From NCBI RefSeq assembly GCF_001750725.1, contig NZ_CP017279.1, forward strand, positions 62,001 through 126,000: a DNA stretch of 64,000 nucleotides, read 5' to 3'. A program made the translations under genes and the position numbers. Source of the stretch: Enterobacter ludwigii. Lineage in GTDB: Bacteria > Pseudomonadota > Gammaproteobacteria > Enterobacterales > Enterobacteriaceae. The notes under the pieces are model-generated. The model saw nothing but the letters and a program-made list of their open reading frames with translations. It was not told where the DNA came from and made no database searches. Below, piece after piece: positions 30,803 through 40,589 of this stretch (position 1 is the first letter of the stretch; each line of letters starts with the position of its first letter).

Positions 30803-31021
30803 ATGATAAGAAGACTAATCAACAATATTCTCTGGTACTCTACCGGGTGGGTGTTTTTTGGCCTGATAGTGCTCAGTGGAATCGCAGGGGGACTGGCGGC
30901 TTCAGTCCTGCATTTTACTACAACGGATGCATTCCTGGCCGCATTTTGCCTTTTTCTGTTGCTGTCATTGCCCGTTTGCTTCTGGCTGCACCGGTTATCT
31001 CGCATACACCGGCGTCAGTAA
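30803..31021 (+). CDS. possible small two-helix membrane protein
   Basis: A 72-residue frame beginning MIRRLINNILWYSTG with two hydrophobic segments (about 9-34 and 43-66) and basic ends. A longer reading from 30722 is possible. Ribosome site support is weak and I recognise no family, but the membrane pattern is better than chance. It follows the single lectin on the same strand by 117 bp. Confidence 0.4.
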   Translation: MIRRLINNILWYSTGWVFFGLIVLSGIAGGLAASVLHFTTTDAFLAAFCLFLLLSLPVCFWLHRLSRIHRRQ

Positions 31022-31087
31022 TGTACACGCCCACAAGGAGTGTCCCTGTGAGCGTGTAGTGTCCAGTGCTGAGCATGCGCAGTCGCG

Positions 31088-32302
31088 TTACTGGCGCTTA
31101 TCCTGCAACGCCTTCAGGGGTAAACGCCATACGTCATAGCGCTCCTGGCCAGGTTTGACCGCGCCAGCAAAATGGTCGTTCAGGCTGCTGGAGGTAAAGA
31201 TCAGATCCCCGTCCGGATTGATGGCCGGCGTGTCCGGCCAGTGTACGCCGTCGTTTGACGCCATCAGGGTCATTGAGCCGCGCTTCGGTTCATACCTGAC
31301 AATACCGTTGTGTGTCACATCGGTGATATAGAGGTTGCCTTTGGCATCGGTCACGATACCGTCGGTATTGCCTCCCACCGAACCAAGATCCCGGATCTGT
31401 GCCGCAATCTGCGTATCGTCAGCACCAGGCTTTCGCAGAATGTCAGTCGGTACCGCAAACGCATGGGTCCCTGTCGTCACCGTCCAGTAGAGCGTGCCGG
31501 TATCCGGAGACAGCGCAATACCGTTGATGCCAATCAGTAATGGATGACCTGGCCAGACTTCAGCCCCGTGCGAGACGACTTTCACACCCGGCTCAATCTG
31601 CAGGTCTGGATGACGGTCGAGCACGCGTCGGGCAGTGCCGGTTGCGAAATCGGCGATGATAAGACCGACGCGGTTCTCAGGCGCACTGCGCGAGCCGCTG
31701 TCGGAGATGTAAGCGACACGACGCGTCTCATCAACAACCACATCATTGAGGAAGCTCGCCTTGCGGTCTGCCACACTATCCAGTGGAATGCGTTTGATCG
31801 TGCGGCCGGTATTCAGATCCAGCACCATCAGTTTCTGCGAACCCACGGGGGATTCCGCTTCTCCCGCGACGAACCCCATATCCAGGGCCCACAGCCAGCC
31901 ATTCTTACGGTCAATATAGAAGCCAAGCACGTTACGCAGGTTCTGATCGGGAGCGGTTTCCACCGCATTCCCCTCGCGGGACGGAAATGCCGTGAGGCGC
32001 GCCGGTCCGGTCTGAACGGTCGTATCAAGAATACTTAACGTCGCGGGTGCACCGGCTGAAACCAGTCGGGGGGTACTGACAAAGGCTCTTCCCATTGCAT
32101 CAAAGTGGATGCCTGCGATGGGCGCGTTAACCGAGCCGGAAAACGGCGTCGGCGTTTCCCCCTTCTCAGGCGTATTCCAGGTTACGCCGGTATAGCTGCG
32201 CCAGCGCTCAAGAGGGGCCTGGTTCGCTGCGCTGGCTACGCTCGCAAAAGAGAACAACATTGCCATCGCGATGGCGGACATATTACGGGTACGTTTGAAC
32301 AT
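31088..32302 (-). CDS. major royal jelly/yellow-family periplasmic protein
   Basis: A 404-residue protein with a signal peptide (about 1-25, ending ASA) and a six-bladed propeller-type sequence matching the MRJP/yellow family. Typical blocks are SFLNDVVVDETRRVAYISDSG, GINGIALSPDTGTLYW and GNTDGIVTDAKGNLYITD, the latter like the metal-site loop of SMP-30 lactonases. It should act in the periplasm, perhaps as a lactonase or ligand binder; substrate unknown. An SDR gene sits just upstream on the same strand (68 bp), so they may be co-transcribed. Confidence 0.8.
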   Translation of the reverse strand: MFKRTRNMSAIAMAMLFSFASVASAANQAPLERWRSYTGVTWNTPEKGETPTPFSGSVNAPIAGIHFDAMGRAFVSTPRLVSAGAPATLSILDTTVQTGPARLTAFPSREGNAVETAPDQNLRNVLGFYIDRKNGWLWALDMGFVAGEAESPVGSQKLMVLDLNTGRTIKRIPLDSVADRKASFLNDVVVDETRRVAYISDSGSRSAPENRVGLIIADFATGTARRVLDRHPDLQIEPGVKVVSHGAEVWPGHPLLIGINGIALSPDTGTLYWTVTTGTHAFAVPTDILRKPGADDTQIAAQIRDLGSVGGNTDGIVTDAKGNLYITDVTHNGIVRYEPKRGSMTLMASNDGVHWPDTPAINPDGDLIFTSSSLNDHFAGAVKPGQERYDVWRLPLKALQDKRQ

Positions 32303-32370
32303 TTCTATGCTCCGGTAAATAGGGGAAAGCAGGGGACACTGATTCCCCTCAGGTCATTACGGCTGCTGCA

Positions 32371-33165
32371 TTAAAGAATGGAGCGGAAGGTGCCGCCTTC
32401 GACGCGCACCGCGGCGCCGTTAGAGGCAGCGCCCAACGGGCTTGCCAGCAGCGCGACCATCGCGGCTATCTCATCAGCATCGATCATTCGCGCGATAAGA
32501 GAGCTGGGACGGTAGGTCTGGAAGAAATTCGCTTCGATCTCCTGGTCGGTCATACCCGGTGCAGGTGCGGTCTGGCGCAGGTATTCGATAATGCCGTCGG
32601 AGCGGGTCGCTGAAGGCAGTACGCTGTTGACCGTAACGCCCGTCCCCTTCGTGAGTTCGGCCATTCCGCGCGAAACGGCGAGTTGCGCCGACTTGCTGAC
32701 GCCGTAATGCACCATGTCTGGCGGCGTGAACGCGCCGACTTCGCTCGACATAAAAATCACCCGGCCCCAGTTGCGTTCCAGCATGCGCGGGAAGTAATGC
32801 CGTGACAGGCGAACGCCGGACATGACATTGATGTTGAACATGTTCAGCCACTCATCATCGGTGATGTCGGCGAAGTCTCGGGCTTCATAAAAGCCCAGGT
32901 TGTTGATGAGAATATCGGTGTCAGGGCAGGCCGCGATCAGGGCTTTTGCCCCCTCAGCGTTTCCCAGGTCGGCAACGATGGCGGTGACCTGCGCCTGAGG
33001 CTGAGCGGCGGTAATGTCTGCCACGGCGTTTTGCAATTTCGCGTGGTCACGACCAGTAATGGTGACGGCCACGCCTTCGCGCGCCAGCGTGCGGGCGATG
33101 GCCAGACCAATCCCCGCGGTTGCGCCAGTAACGAGTGCTGTCTTACCGGTGAGTTGAAGATCCAT
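32371..33165 (-). CDS. short-chain dehydrogenase/reductase
   Basis: A 264-residue SDR oxidoreductase with the NAD(P) motif TGATAGIG (about 14-21), NNLG (about 88-91), a catalytic Ser in FMSSEVG and YGVSK supplying Tyr and Lys. Classical SDR, cytoplasmic. It is divergent from a LysR regulator with a dyad between them, so probably induced by an unidentified small molecule, and it may be co-transcribed with the yellow-family gene. Substrate unknown. Confidence 0.88.
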   Translation of the reverse strand: MDLQLTGKTALVTGATAGIGLAIARTLAREGVAVTITGRDHAKLQNAVADITAAQPQAQVTAIVADLGNAEGAKALIAACPDTDILINNLGFYEARDFADITDDEWLNMFNINVMSGVRLSRHYFPRMLERNWGRVIFMSSEVGAFTPPDMVHYGVSKSAQLAVSRGMAELTKGTGVTVNSVLPSATRSDGIIEYLRQTAPAPGMTDQEIEANFFQTYRPSSLIARMIDADEIAAMVALLASPLGAASNGAAVRVEGGTFRSIL

Positions 33166-33178
33166 GATTTTACCCTCT

Positions 33179-33209
33179 GGTGATGAATGCGCACACTTTA
33201 CTCATCACC
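33179..33209. promoter_or_regulatory. dyad in SDR/LysR intergenic region
   Basis: GGTGATGA / TCATCACC, perfect 8-bp arms separated by 15 bases, between the divergent SDR and LysR starts. This is the expected place and general form of a LysR-type operator. Confidence 0.55.
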
Positions 33210-33262
33210 CAACTGGAGATAAATTAGCGGAATTGAAAAACATTTGTTCCTGAAAGAGCATA

Positions 33263-34159
33263 ATGAGCAGAAAATTCGATTATCTTGGCGATGTTGAGGT
33301 CTTCATCGCTGTCGTTGAACACGGCTCATTTACTGCTGCTGCCGTCGCCCTGTCCACCACACCCTCGGTGTTGAGTCGTGCGGTTTCTCGCCTCGAGACG
33401 CGTCTGGGACGACAGCTTTTACAGAGAACCACCCGTCGGGTAGGCCTGACCGAGGCAGGGCGAGTCTATCTGGAGCAGGCGCGCTCTGCTTTTTCCCTGC
33501 TGGATGAAGCCGAACGTGATGGGCAGGGCCAGGAAGGCGACCTGACCGGACGCGTGCGCATGAGTGTACCGACGACCTACGGTCACTATCGCCTGCCGCC
33601 CTTGCTGGCGCGATTCTCCCAACACTACCCGCGCGTTCAGGTGGATCTGAACATCACCAACCGCAACGTCGACCTGATTGCTGAAGGGTTCGATCTGGCG
33701 ATTCGTTTGGGTCAGATGCCCGACAGTGGTTTAGTCGCGCGTAAACTGGAGGATGCCGCTTTGCTGCTGGTCGCATCACCCGCGTACCTTCACAGGATGG
33801 GGACTCCGCAAACGCTGGATGATTTGCACCGACACATGTGTCTGCCGTTTATTTTGCCGCGCACCGGTCGCATCGCTCCGTGGGTGTTTCGGGAAGACGA
33901 ACGCGATGTGGACTGGCTACCCGCTTCACCTATCGAAACATCGGATGATGTGCTGGGTGTCGTCTCCCTGGCTGAACACGGTATGGGGATTTGCCAGAGC
34001 TATGAATTTATCGTCCAGGACAGGATACAGCGCGGTCAACTGGTGGAGGTGCTTCCTCACCTTCGCGGACGCTCGCGGCCGTTCTCGGTGATCTTCGCGC
34101 CACACCGGCGCCAGTCCGCTGCCACCCGCGCGATGATTGATCTCCTGACCACGCAATAA
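33263..34159 (+). CDS. LysR-family transcriptional regulator
   Basis: A 298-residue regulator. The N-terminal winged helix (about 6-66, with SFTAAAVALSTTPSVLSRAV then LGRQLLQRTTR) is followed by a LysR substrate-binding domain of two lobes. It resembles the branch that controls a divergent SDR or quinone-related enzyme. Its target is probably the adjacent SDR, with which it shares a 97-bp intergenic dyad. Confidence 0.9.
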   Translation: MSRKFDYLGDVEVFIAVVEHGSFTAAAVALSTTPSVLSRAVSRLETRLGRQLLQRTTRRVGLTEAGRVYLEQARSAFSLLDEAERDGQGQEGDLTGRVRMSVPTTYGHYRLPPLLARFSQHYPRVQVDLNITNRNVDLIAEGFDLAIRLGQMPDSGLVARKLEDAALLLVASPAYLHRMGTPQTLDDLHRHMCLPFILPRTGRIAPWVFREDERDVDWLPASPIETSDDVLGVVSLAEHGMGICQSYEFIVQDRIQRGQLVEVLPHLRGRSRPFSVIFAPHRRQSAATRAMIDLLTTQ

Positions 34160-34179
34160 CGACAAGGGAAGGGTGCAAT

Positions 34180-34689
34180 ATGAAAAAAACGTCTTATTCG
34201 TTTTTGATTCCAGCGATTGTTGGGGTATTGACGCTGGTAATTTGTTTTATTACCTGGCGCGTAGAAATTTACCGTGTGACATTTATTAACGCTCTCGCAA
34301 TGCAATACATCGCGACCGGCTCATTGCTCTTGTCGCTGGTTTTGATGGTCATTTTTATCTGGAAGGGACGGTTGAAAGGTTGGCCGTTTTCTGAGCGTCT
34401 AAAAGTGTTCATTGGCACCTTTATTATCAGCATGCCTCTCGCCATTTTCGTCGTCTTTACGGCGGTTTATTTACTGGATGGGAAAGTGTCGTCCTGGAGT
34501 GCTCCTTACAAATATAAATCTGTAGGCAGATATAATTGTGAAGGGGCTGAAGTATATGAACCTGAACTGAAAGAGAAGATACGTATTTGTCACCCAATGG
34601 GCGACTATCAACTCGATAATACCTTATATGTTGAAAAACGCAGTAATGCGCTGGGTATCGTGGTGCTTTGGGCTATCACGCGCTCATGA
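34180..34689 (+). CDS. hypothetical membrane protein
   Basis: A 169-residue protein of no family known to me. Three hydrophobic segments (about 8-26, 44-62 and 80-101) precede a soluble tail containing two Cys (YNCEGAEVYEPE and RICHPMGDY) that could form a disulfide outside the membrane. A strong AAGGGAAGGG ribosome site precedes the ATG. It lies 20 bp after the LysR gene, so may share its transcript. Confidence 0.65.
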   Translation: MKKTSYSFLIPAIVGVLTLVICFITWRVEIYRVTFINALAMQYIATGSLLLSLVLMVIFIWKGRLKGWPFSERLKVFIGTFIISMPLAIFVVFTAVYLLDGKVSSWSAPYKYKSVGRYNCEGAEVYEPELKEKIRICHPMGDYQLDNTLYVEKRSNALGIVVLWAITRS

Positions 34690-34722
34690 ACAGGGGAAAG
34701 CCTCAGTGGCGCAACATGACGT

Positions 34723-36507
34723 CTAGCCCGCCTCCAGCATCCCAAAACTTACAATCCGCGATCGACCCAGTTCTTTAGCCCGGTACAACGCCACATCGGC
34801 TGCACGCAGCAGGTTGTCACTCTGGGCGTGCTGCGGATAGCTGGCGATACCAATCGAAACATCGACTGGCCCAATCTCCGTGAGTCCATAACGTAGCGAC
34901 AACCCTTGTACGCCGTTGTAAATCTGTTGAGCACAGTCATGCGCTTCTTCTTCATCAGCACCGGAAAGCAGTACTAAAAACTCCTCCCCGCCGTAGCGGA
35001 AAGCCATTCCGTTGTCATGGGTAGCCCGCTGAACAATCGTCGCTACGCTTTTAATAACCTGATCACCCGCTTCATGGCCAAACCGGTCATTAATGCTCTT
35101 GAAGTGATCGATATCGATCATCATGCAACTCAGTGGTTCGCCGTTACGAATGGCCTGTGTCATTTGGGTATGAAGCGTATCTTCCAGATGATGGCGATTA
35201 CGCAAGCCGGTCAGCGGGTCGAACAATGCTTTTTCCAGCAACGCATCGCGTAGCCGCTGGTTTGCCAGCGCCAGACCGAGCGCTTCGGCCATCAGTTCGA
35301 GATAAGCACGGGCAGGGGCATTTTCCGCGGTGATATTCTGGAATGAGAGTAGACCAATGGCCTCGCCCTGGGCAATAAGCGGCACGCACAGCGAACGATA
35401 CACCAGTGATTCCGGCAGATGATAGCAGGCGATATCCGGCTTACCGCTGAACGGGGGATGGCTCTGACCACGCCTTACTGCCCAGCATTCGTCAGGATGA
35501 AACATCATCTCCTCTCCCGTGGGGGAGAGCCACTGGGCAACGCAGCGCATCTGCCAGGGATCGCGGTCAAGGACATAGAGCCGGCCAGGGACCCCCGGGG
35601 CGATATTGGGGGCAAACAGCTCCGCCACGTTGATAACATCGGTAAAGTTCTCACACCCTTGCAGCCGCTGCGTCATGCGGGCCAGCAGTTCGCGGACAGC
35701 CCAGTCGGCGTCGCGCTCTTTTTCCAGCCGTTGCCGGGCAAGGCCGTTTTCACGAAAAATACGGATCGCCTGCGCCATATCGCCAATCTCATCAATCTGA
35801 TTAAAATTCGGCGTTTCGACGGCGTAATCCTGCGACGCCAGACGGTGTACCACGTCGCTCAGACGCACCACGGGGCGCAGCACGCGACGTTTCAGGATAA
35901 AGCCCAGGACAAACAGAAACAGCAGGGCGGTCAGGCCAACCATCAGTTCAGAGGCCGTACGCAGCGCTTTCGATTTTTTGGTGGCATCCTGCACGGACGC
36001 AATCACCCGCTTGTCGAGGATCTGGCGAAAGTGATCAATCTGGTTTTGTGCGCGTTCCAGCGCCTGCTCATAGGGGGCACCATAAAGCAGGGCAATGGCC
36101 TGGGCATCTTCTCCCCGTTCTGTACTGGTGAGGGCCGTCTGCTGTTCATCCTGTAGCTCATCGATAATCTTGAGACCTTCCCGCAGCAGGGCCAGCTCCT
36201 CATCGGACGCGCCGTTATCGCGCAGTTTATCCAGCCTCAGCTCGACATTTTTCAGGTTGTTCTCTGACTGGCTGTATTGTCTGAGGGTTTGCGGATCTTT
36301 TTTTATTACGTACAGGCGGGCTAAATCGGACTGCGCCCAGGCGTCGGTTTCAATATCCTCCGTCAGCTCATCAAAGCGCTGCCGCTGTTCCACGGCATGA
36401 CGTTCCACGGTGTCGGCATTGGATGCCATCAGCATGATGATGCCTGAGACAAGGGTCAGGCAGACCGTGGCACCATAGGCCCAGTTAGTTATCGTTGCGA
36501 TTCGCAC
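34723..36507 (-). CDS. membrane diguanylate cyclase (HAMP-GAF-GGDEF)
   Basis: A 594-residue sensor. A membrane helix (about 7-28), a helical periplasmic sensor (30-185) and a second helix (about 188-206) are followed by HAMP (207-260), GAF (about 275-420) and GGDEF (about 435-590) domains. The active site reads RYGGEEF, so cyclic-di-GMP synthesis is expected. It is not adrA, which is present at 61.7 kb. The ligand is unknown; the long four-helix-like sensor suggests a small-molecule or redox input. Confidence 0.88.
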   Translation of the reverse strand: MRIATITNWAYGATVCLTLVSGIIMLMASNADTVERHAVEQRQRFDELTEDIETDAWAQSDLARLYVIKKDPQTLRQYSQSENNLKNVELRLDKLRDNGASDEELALLREGLKIIDELQDEQQTALTSTERGEDAQAIALLYGAPYEQALERAQNQIDHFRQILDKRVIASVQDATKKSKALRTASELMVGLTALLFLFVLGFILKRRVLRPVVRLSDVVHRLASQDYAVETPNFNQIDEIGDMAQAIRIFRENGLARQRLEKERDADWAVRELLARMTQRLQGCENFTDVINVAELFAPNIAPGVPGRLYVLDRDPWQMRCVAQWLSPTGEEMMFHPDECWAVRRGQSHPPFSGKPDIACYHLPESLVYRSLCVPLIAQGEAIGLLSFQNITAENAPARAYLELMAEALGLALANQRLRDALLEKALFDPLTGLRNRHHLEDTLHTQMTQAIRNGEPLSCMMIDIDHFKSINDRFGHEAGDQVIKSVATIVQRATHDNGMAFRYGGEEFLVLLSGADEEEAHDCAQQIYNGVQGLSLRYGLTEIGPVDVSIGIASYPQHAQSDNLLRAADVALYRAKELGRSRIVSFGMLEAG

Positions 36508-36576
36508 CTGTGGATCCTTTTACGACATGAGAAGGATGGCGTTCTTTCAAATTATAGAAAACGTTTGATTTAAGGC

Positions 36577-36603
36577 GAAAAAAAAGGCGGCACAGTGCCG
36601 CCT
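36577..36603 (-). terminator. terminator of the AI-2E permease gene
   Basis: AGGCGGCAC / GTGCCGCCT with a single-base loop; on the minus strand it is followed by a T-run. It lies 25 bases past the stop. Confidence 0.88.
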
Positions 36604-36627
36604 GGTGTGGTCTTTATCGTCATATCA

Positions 36628-37737
36628 TCACAAATCTGGAGGGTTTTTTCCTTCCTCGATGAAATCCGCATCCAGCTCTTCGGCGTTACCCGCGTGATCG
36701 CGACCGGAGAACAGGTTCCAGCAGGCGATGAACAGCGCGGCGATCAGCGGCCCAATAACAAAGCCATTAATGCCGTACAGCTCCATCCCGCCAAGGGTTG
36801 AGATGAGGATCAGGTAGTCCGGCATTTTGGTGTCTTTCCCCACCAGCAATGGACGCAGGATGTTGTCCACCAGCCCGACAATGATGACGAAGAAGCCAAC
36901 GATAAAGAGACCCTGCCAGAGCTGATGCGTGGCGAACAGGAAGATGGCGGCCGGCACCCAGACAATGGCCGAGCCGACGGCCGGAACCAGCGAAAGGAAC
37001 GCCATCAGCGCGCCCCAGAGTACGCTACCGTCAATGCCAGCGATGGCAAATGCAATCCCGCCGAGCGTGCCCTGAACCACCGCCACTACCGCCGTACCTT
37101 TTACCGTTGCCCGCGAGACGCCGACGAATTTGGCGAACAGATGCTGTTTGGCAAAATCAGACAGAGGAAGCGAATCAAGGATCTGGCGTACCAGATACGG
37201 ACCATCTTTCAGCAGGAAGAACAGCAGATAAAGCATGATGCCGAAGCTGATCGCAAAGCCAAACGTCCCTTTACCAATCAGAAACGCGCTGCCGGCCAGA
37301 TACTGTCCGCCCTGTAGTGCTACATCGGAGAGTTTTTTCTGGATCTGTGCCGCGTTCGTCAGGTTGTGGTCCGCAAGGAAGCCGCTGGCCCAGCCTGGCA
37401 GGTGGTTAAAGATGCTCGCCACCACTTCCGGGAATTGGGTGTTGTTCGCTTGCAGCTTGGTGTACACCACGTTCAGTTCAATGGCGAGCGATGAAAAGAT
37501 CACCATCAACGGGATAAAGACGATGAGGCAGATAATGCCGATGGTTAACAGCGAAGCCAGTCCGTTGCGATCGCCCATCGCCGCGCGCAGCTTGTTTTTT
37601 ACCGGGTTAAAGATAACGGTAAGAATGGCGGCCCATAAAATCGCGGAGAAGTAGGGGGAGAGCACGTCGAAGAAAGCCCAGGTGACAAGGGCGAGTATGA
37701 AGATAAAGAAACCTTTGGTCAGTCCGTTAAAGCGCAT
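36628..37737 (-). CDS. AI-2E family transporter
   Basis: A 369-residue polytopic inner-membrane protein with about eight helices, of the family of TqsA, PerM and YdiK. The family signature LVPAVGSAIVWVPA and GLVDNILRPLLVG is present. Start ATG 37737 (MRFNGLTKGFFIF) follows AGGA; the longer frame from 37950 adds 71 residues without membrane or family character. Substrate unknown, since members export AI-2, cations or other solutes. Confidence 0.85.
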   Translation of the reverse strand: MRFNGLTKGFFIFILALVTWAFFDVLSPYFSAILWAAILTVIFNPVKNKLRAAMGDRNGLASLLTIGIICLIVFIPLMVIFSSLAIELNVVYTKLQANNTQFPEVVASIFNHLPGWASGFLADHNLTNAAQIQKKLSDVALQGGQYLAGSAFLIGKGTFGFAISFGIMLYLLFFLLKDGPYLVRQILDSLPLSDFAKQHLFAKFVGVSRATVKGTAVVAVVQGTLGGIAFAIAGIDGSVLWGALMAFLSLVPAVGSAIVWVPAAIFLFATHQLWQGLFIVGFFVIIVGLVDNILRPLLVGKDTKMPDYLILISTLGGMELYGINGFVIGPLIAALFIACWNLFSGRDHAGNAEELDADFIEEGKNPPDL

Positions 37738-37915
37738 CAGTTGATCCTGTAACGATGAAACTGTGTCGACTATAGAACTGATTGAGGGATTTACCAAGAA
37801 TTGCGCCGCTGTAAAATCCCGCGTATGAACCCGCTCCTTACGGATACCACTTTCGACTGACCGAAGAACGCCAGGGTCCGCGCCATGCTGTAAGTATCTG
37901 CTTGCGGAGGTGCTT

Positions 37916-38002
37916 ATGGCCTGGCGTCCGTTCCTGTATGTGATCCTCACAACCCACCCCAGACTCAGCGCGCGGCGCGCCCGATTACGTCTGGTCGTCT
38001 AG
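37916..38002 (+). CDS. 28-residue small ORF with perfect Shine-Dalgarno
   Basis: ATG 37916 is preceded at 5 bases by GGAGG inside GCGGAGGTGC. The frame runs 28 codons to TAG, beginning MAWRPFLYVILTTHP and continuing with a very basic tail rich in Arg (SARRARLRLVV). A hydrophobic middle plus basic end is typical of small membrane-active peptides or leader peptides. It precedes mmuP by 71 bp on the same strand. I know no homologue. The strong ribosome site is the main support. Confidence 0.45.
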   Translation: MAWRPFLYVILTTHPRLSARRARLRLVV

Positions 38003-38047
38003 CTTTTTCTTAACAATCGCGGTATAACACACCTTCTTTGGATGTTT

Positions 38048-38063
38048 AGATGTCCATACGTAT
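38048..38063 (+). promoter_or_regulatory. possible MetJ boxes of mmuP
   Basis: Two adjacent 8-mers, AGATGTCC and ATACGTAT, each match 6/8 of the met box AGACGTCT. MetJ control of mmuPM is known in E. coli. A second weaker pair at 37985-38000 overlaps the small ORF. Suggestive only. Confidence 0.35.
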
Positions 38064-38073
38064 AGAAGGTAAT

Positions 38074-39474
38074 ATGCAAACACAACAAGAAAATGGGCAG
38101 CTTAAGCGCACCATGAAAACACGCCACCTGATTATGCTCTCGCTGGGTGGGGTCATTGGGACAGGGCTATTCTTCAATACTGGTTATATCATTTCAACGA
38201 CCGGGGCGGCGGGAACGCTGCTGGCGTACCTGATTGGCGCGCTGGTGGTCTGGCTGGTGATGCAGTGTCTGGGCGAACTTTCCGTTGCGATGCCGGAAAC
38301 CGGCGCGTTTCACGTCTATGCCGCCCGCTATCTTGGCCCGGCAACAGGCTATACCGTGGCGTGGCTTTACTGGCTTACCTGGACGGTGGCGCTCGGGTCG
38401 AGCTTTACCGCCGCCGGGTTCTGTATGCAGTACTGGTTCCCGCAGGTGCCCGTCTGGACGTGGTGCGTGGTGTTCTGCGTGGTGATCTTCGGCCTTAACG
38501 TCATCTCCACGCGCTTCTTTGCCGAAGGCGAGTTCTGGTTCTCGCTGGTGAAAGTCATCACCATTATTGCCTTTATTATTCTTGGCGGTGCTGCGGTGTT
38601 TGGCTTTATCCCGATGCAGGACGGTTCTCCCGCGCCGGGCTTAACCAACCTTACCGCCGAAGGCTGGTTCCCGCACGGCGGCCTGCCCATTCTGATGACC
38701 ATGGTCGCGGTGAACTTCGCCTTCTCCGGGACAGAGCTTATCGGTATCGCGGCGGGTGAGACGGAAAACCCGCACAAGGTGATTCCGGTTGCCATTCGTA
38801 CCACCATTGCCCGGCTGATCATCTTCTTTATTGGTACCGTGTTTGTGCTGGCCGCGCTGATCCCGATGCATCAGGCGGGCGTGGAAAAAAGTCCGTTTGT
38901 ACTGGTGTTCGAAAAGGTCGGTATTCCGTACGCGGCTGATATTTTTAACTTCGTGATCCTGACGGCCATCCTGTCGGCGGCGAACTCGGGCCTGTACGCT
39001 TCTGGCCGCATGCTCTGGTCGCTCTCGAATGAAAAAACGCTGCCGCGTTGCTTTGCGCGCGTTAATAAAAACGGCGTACCCATGACGGCGATTTCTGTTT
39101 CAATGCTTGGCGGCGTACTGGCGCTGTTCTCAAGCGTGGTGGCACCGGACACGGTGTTTGTCGCACTGTCCGCCATCTCAGGCTTTGCTGTGGTGGCGGT
39201 CTGGATCAGCATCTGCGCGTCGCATTTTGTCTTCCGTCGTCGCCATCTTCAGTCTGGTCAGCCGCTTTCCGCTCTGCAGTATCGCGCGCCGTGGTATCCG
39301 CTGGTGCCGGTGCTTGGCTTTATCCTCTGCGTGGTGGCCTGTGTTGGTCTGGCATTTGACCCGAGTCAGCGTATTGCCCTTTATTGCGGGCTTCCGTTTG
39401 TTGCCCTGTGTTATGGTGCCTACTACCTGACCCGAAACATGACATCGCAGGAGCCTGAACATGTCGCAGAATAA
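38074..39474 (+). CDS. mmuP: S-methylmethionine permease MmuP
   Basis: A 466-residue amino-acid permease of the APC superfamily with twelve hydrophobic segments. It imports S-methylmethionine as a methyl donor for homocysteine. The start [19 protein letters not shown] is chosen because AGAAGG precedes it and the length matches E. coli MmuP. Its stop overlaps the mmuM start by 14 bp. Confidence 0.94.
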   Translation: MQTQQENGQLKRTMKTRHLIMLSLGGVIGTGLFFNTGYIISTTGAAGTLLAYLIGALVVWLVMQCLGELSVAMPETGAFHVYAARYLGPATGYTVAWLYWLTWTVALGSSFTAAGFCMQYWFPQVPVWTWCVVFCVVIFGLNVISTRFFAEGEFWFSLVKVITIIAFIILGGAAVFGFIPMQDGSPAPGLTNLTAEGWFPHGGLPILMTMVAVNFAFSGTELIGIAAGETENPHKVIPVAIRTTIARLIIFFIGTVFVLAALIPMHQAGVEKSPFVLVFEKVGIPYAADIFNFVILTAILSAANSGLYASGRMLWSLSNEKTLPRCFARVNKNGVPMTAISVSMLGGVLALFSSVVAPDTVFVALSAISGFAVVAVWISICASHFVFRRRHLQSGQPLSALQYRAPWYPLVPVLGFILCVVACVGLAFDPSQRIALYCGLPFVALCYGAYYLTRNMTSQEPEHVAE

Positions 39475-40393
39475 TCCGCTTACCGCCATCCTTGAAAAAC
39501 AGCCATTTGTGGTGCTGGATGGCGCGATGGCGACGGAACTGGAAGCGCGCGGTTGTAATCTTGCAGACAGCCTGTGGTCTGCCAAAGTGCTGGTTGAAAA
39601 CCCGGATCTTATCCGCGACGTTCATCTGGACTACTACCGGGCGGGAGCGCAGGTGGCGATCACCGCCAGCTATCAGGCCACGCCTGCAGGGTTTGCCGCA
39701 CGAGGCCTGGATGAGGCGCAATCCCGTGCGCTGATTGGCAAAAGCGTGGAGCTGGCGCGTAAGGCGCGCGAAGCGTATCTCGCGGAAAACCCTCGTGCAG
39801 GCACGCTGCTGGTCGCGGGATCGGTTGGGCCCTATGGTGCATACCTGGCGGATGGATCTGAGTATCGCGGTGACTACGTGCGAAGCGCAGAAGCGTTTAC
39901 CGATTTCCATCGCCCGCGCGTGGAAGCGCTGCTGGATGCCGGGGCAGATCTGCTGGCCTGCGAAACGCTGCCATCCTTTGCTGAAATCAAGGCGCTGGCG
40001 GCGCTTCTGGCCGAGTATCCCCGGGCCCGGGGATGGTTCTCGTTTACCCTGCGTGACAGCGAGCACCTCAGCGACGGCACGCCGCTGCGCGATGTGATTT
40101 CTGCGCTGGAACGCTATCCGCAAATTGTGGCGCTGGGGATCAACTGTATCGCGCTGGAAAATACCACCGCGGCACTGAAACATCTTCACAGCCTCACCGC
40201 ACTGCCGCTGGTGGTCTACCCGAATTCGGGGGAGCATTATGACGCCGTGACCAAAACCTGGCATCACCATGGCGAAGCCTGCGAAACGCTGGCGGGCTAT
40301 TTACCCCAGTGGCTGGCGGCCGGGGCGAAGTTGATTGGAGGATGTTGCCGGACCACGCCCAAAGACATTGCGGAGCTAAAGGCGCAGCGCTGA
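39461..40393 (+). CDS. mmuM: homocysteine S-methyltransferase MmuM
   Basis: A 310-residue zinc enzyme moving a methyl group from S-methylmethionine to homocysteine, giving two methionines. Zinc Cys residues are visible in ALGINCIA and in the late pair GGCCRTTP. The mmuPM operon uses a plant-derived sulfur metabolite. A CCCTCTCCC hairpin follows the stop. Confidence 0.95.
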   Translation: MSQNNPLTAILEKQPFVVLDGAMATELEARGCNLADSLWSAKVLVENPDLIRDVHLDYYRAGAQVAITASYQATPAGFAARGLDEAQSRALIGKSVELARKAREAYLAENPRAGTLLVAGSVGPYGAYLADGSEYRGDYVRSAEAFTDFHRPRVEALLDAGADLLACETLPSFAEIKALAALLAEYPRARGWFSFTLRDSEHLSDGTPLRDVISALERYPQIVALGINCIALENTTAALKHLHSLTALPLVVYPNSGEHYDAVTKTWHHHGEACETLAGYLPQWLAAGAKLIGGCCRTTPKDIAELKAQR

Positions 40394-40424
40394 TGCTGTG
40401 TGTCGTCTGATGCATTCACTTCAT

Positions 40425-40445
40425 CCCTCTCCCGTCGGGAGAGGG
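40425..40445. repeat. CCCTCTCCC hairpin after mmuM
   Basis: CCCTCTCCC / GGGAGAGGG with a 3-base loop GTC. It is nearly the same as the copy at 44016. Confidence 0.6.
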
Positions 40446-40589
40446 AGCCAGAATAAACCCCACAAAATTCACTATCCTTTGCCACTTTTTTTCTAAAAAC
40501 GAATCGGAATTAACGATTCTTTTTTATTCCTTTATCAAAATTCCTGCGCCGGAAATACTGCCCTCATAACAACAAGGGGAGCAGTCACA

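Noticed and set aside
35512..35530. CTCTCCC...GGGGAGAG inside the GGDEF gene
   Set aside because: It resembles the dispersed hairpin but lies in conserved coding sequence and is probably chance.
37985..38000. second pair of met-box-like 8-mers (TTACGTCT, GGTCGTCT)
   Set aside because: They are the end of the 28-codon ORF and match only 6/8; the pair nearer mmuP is a better candidate.
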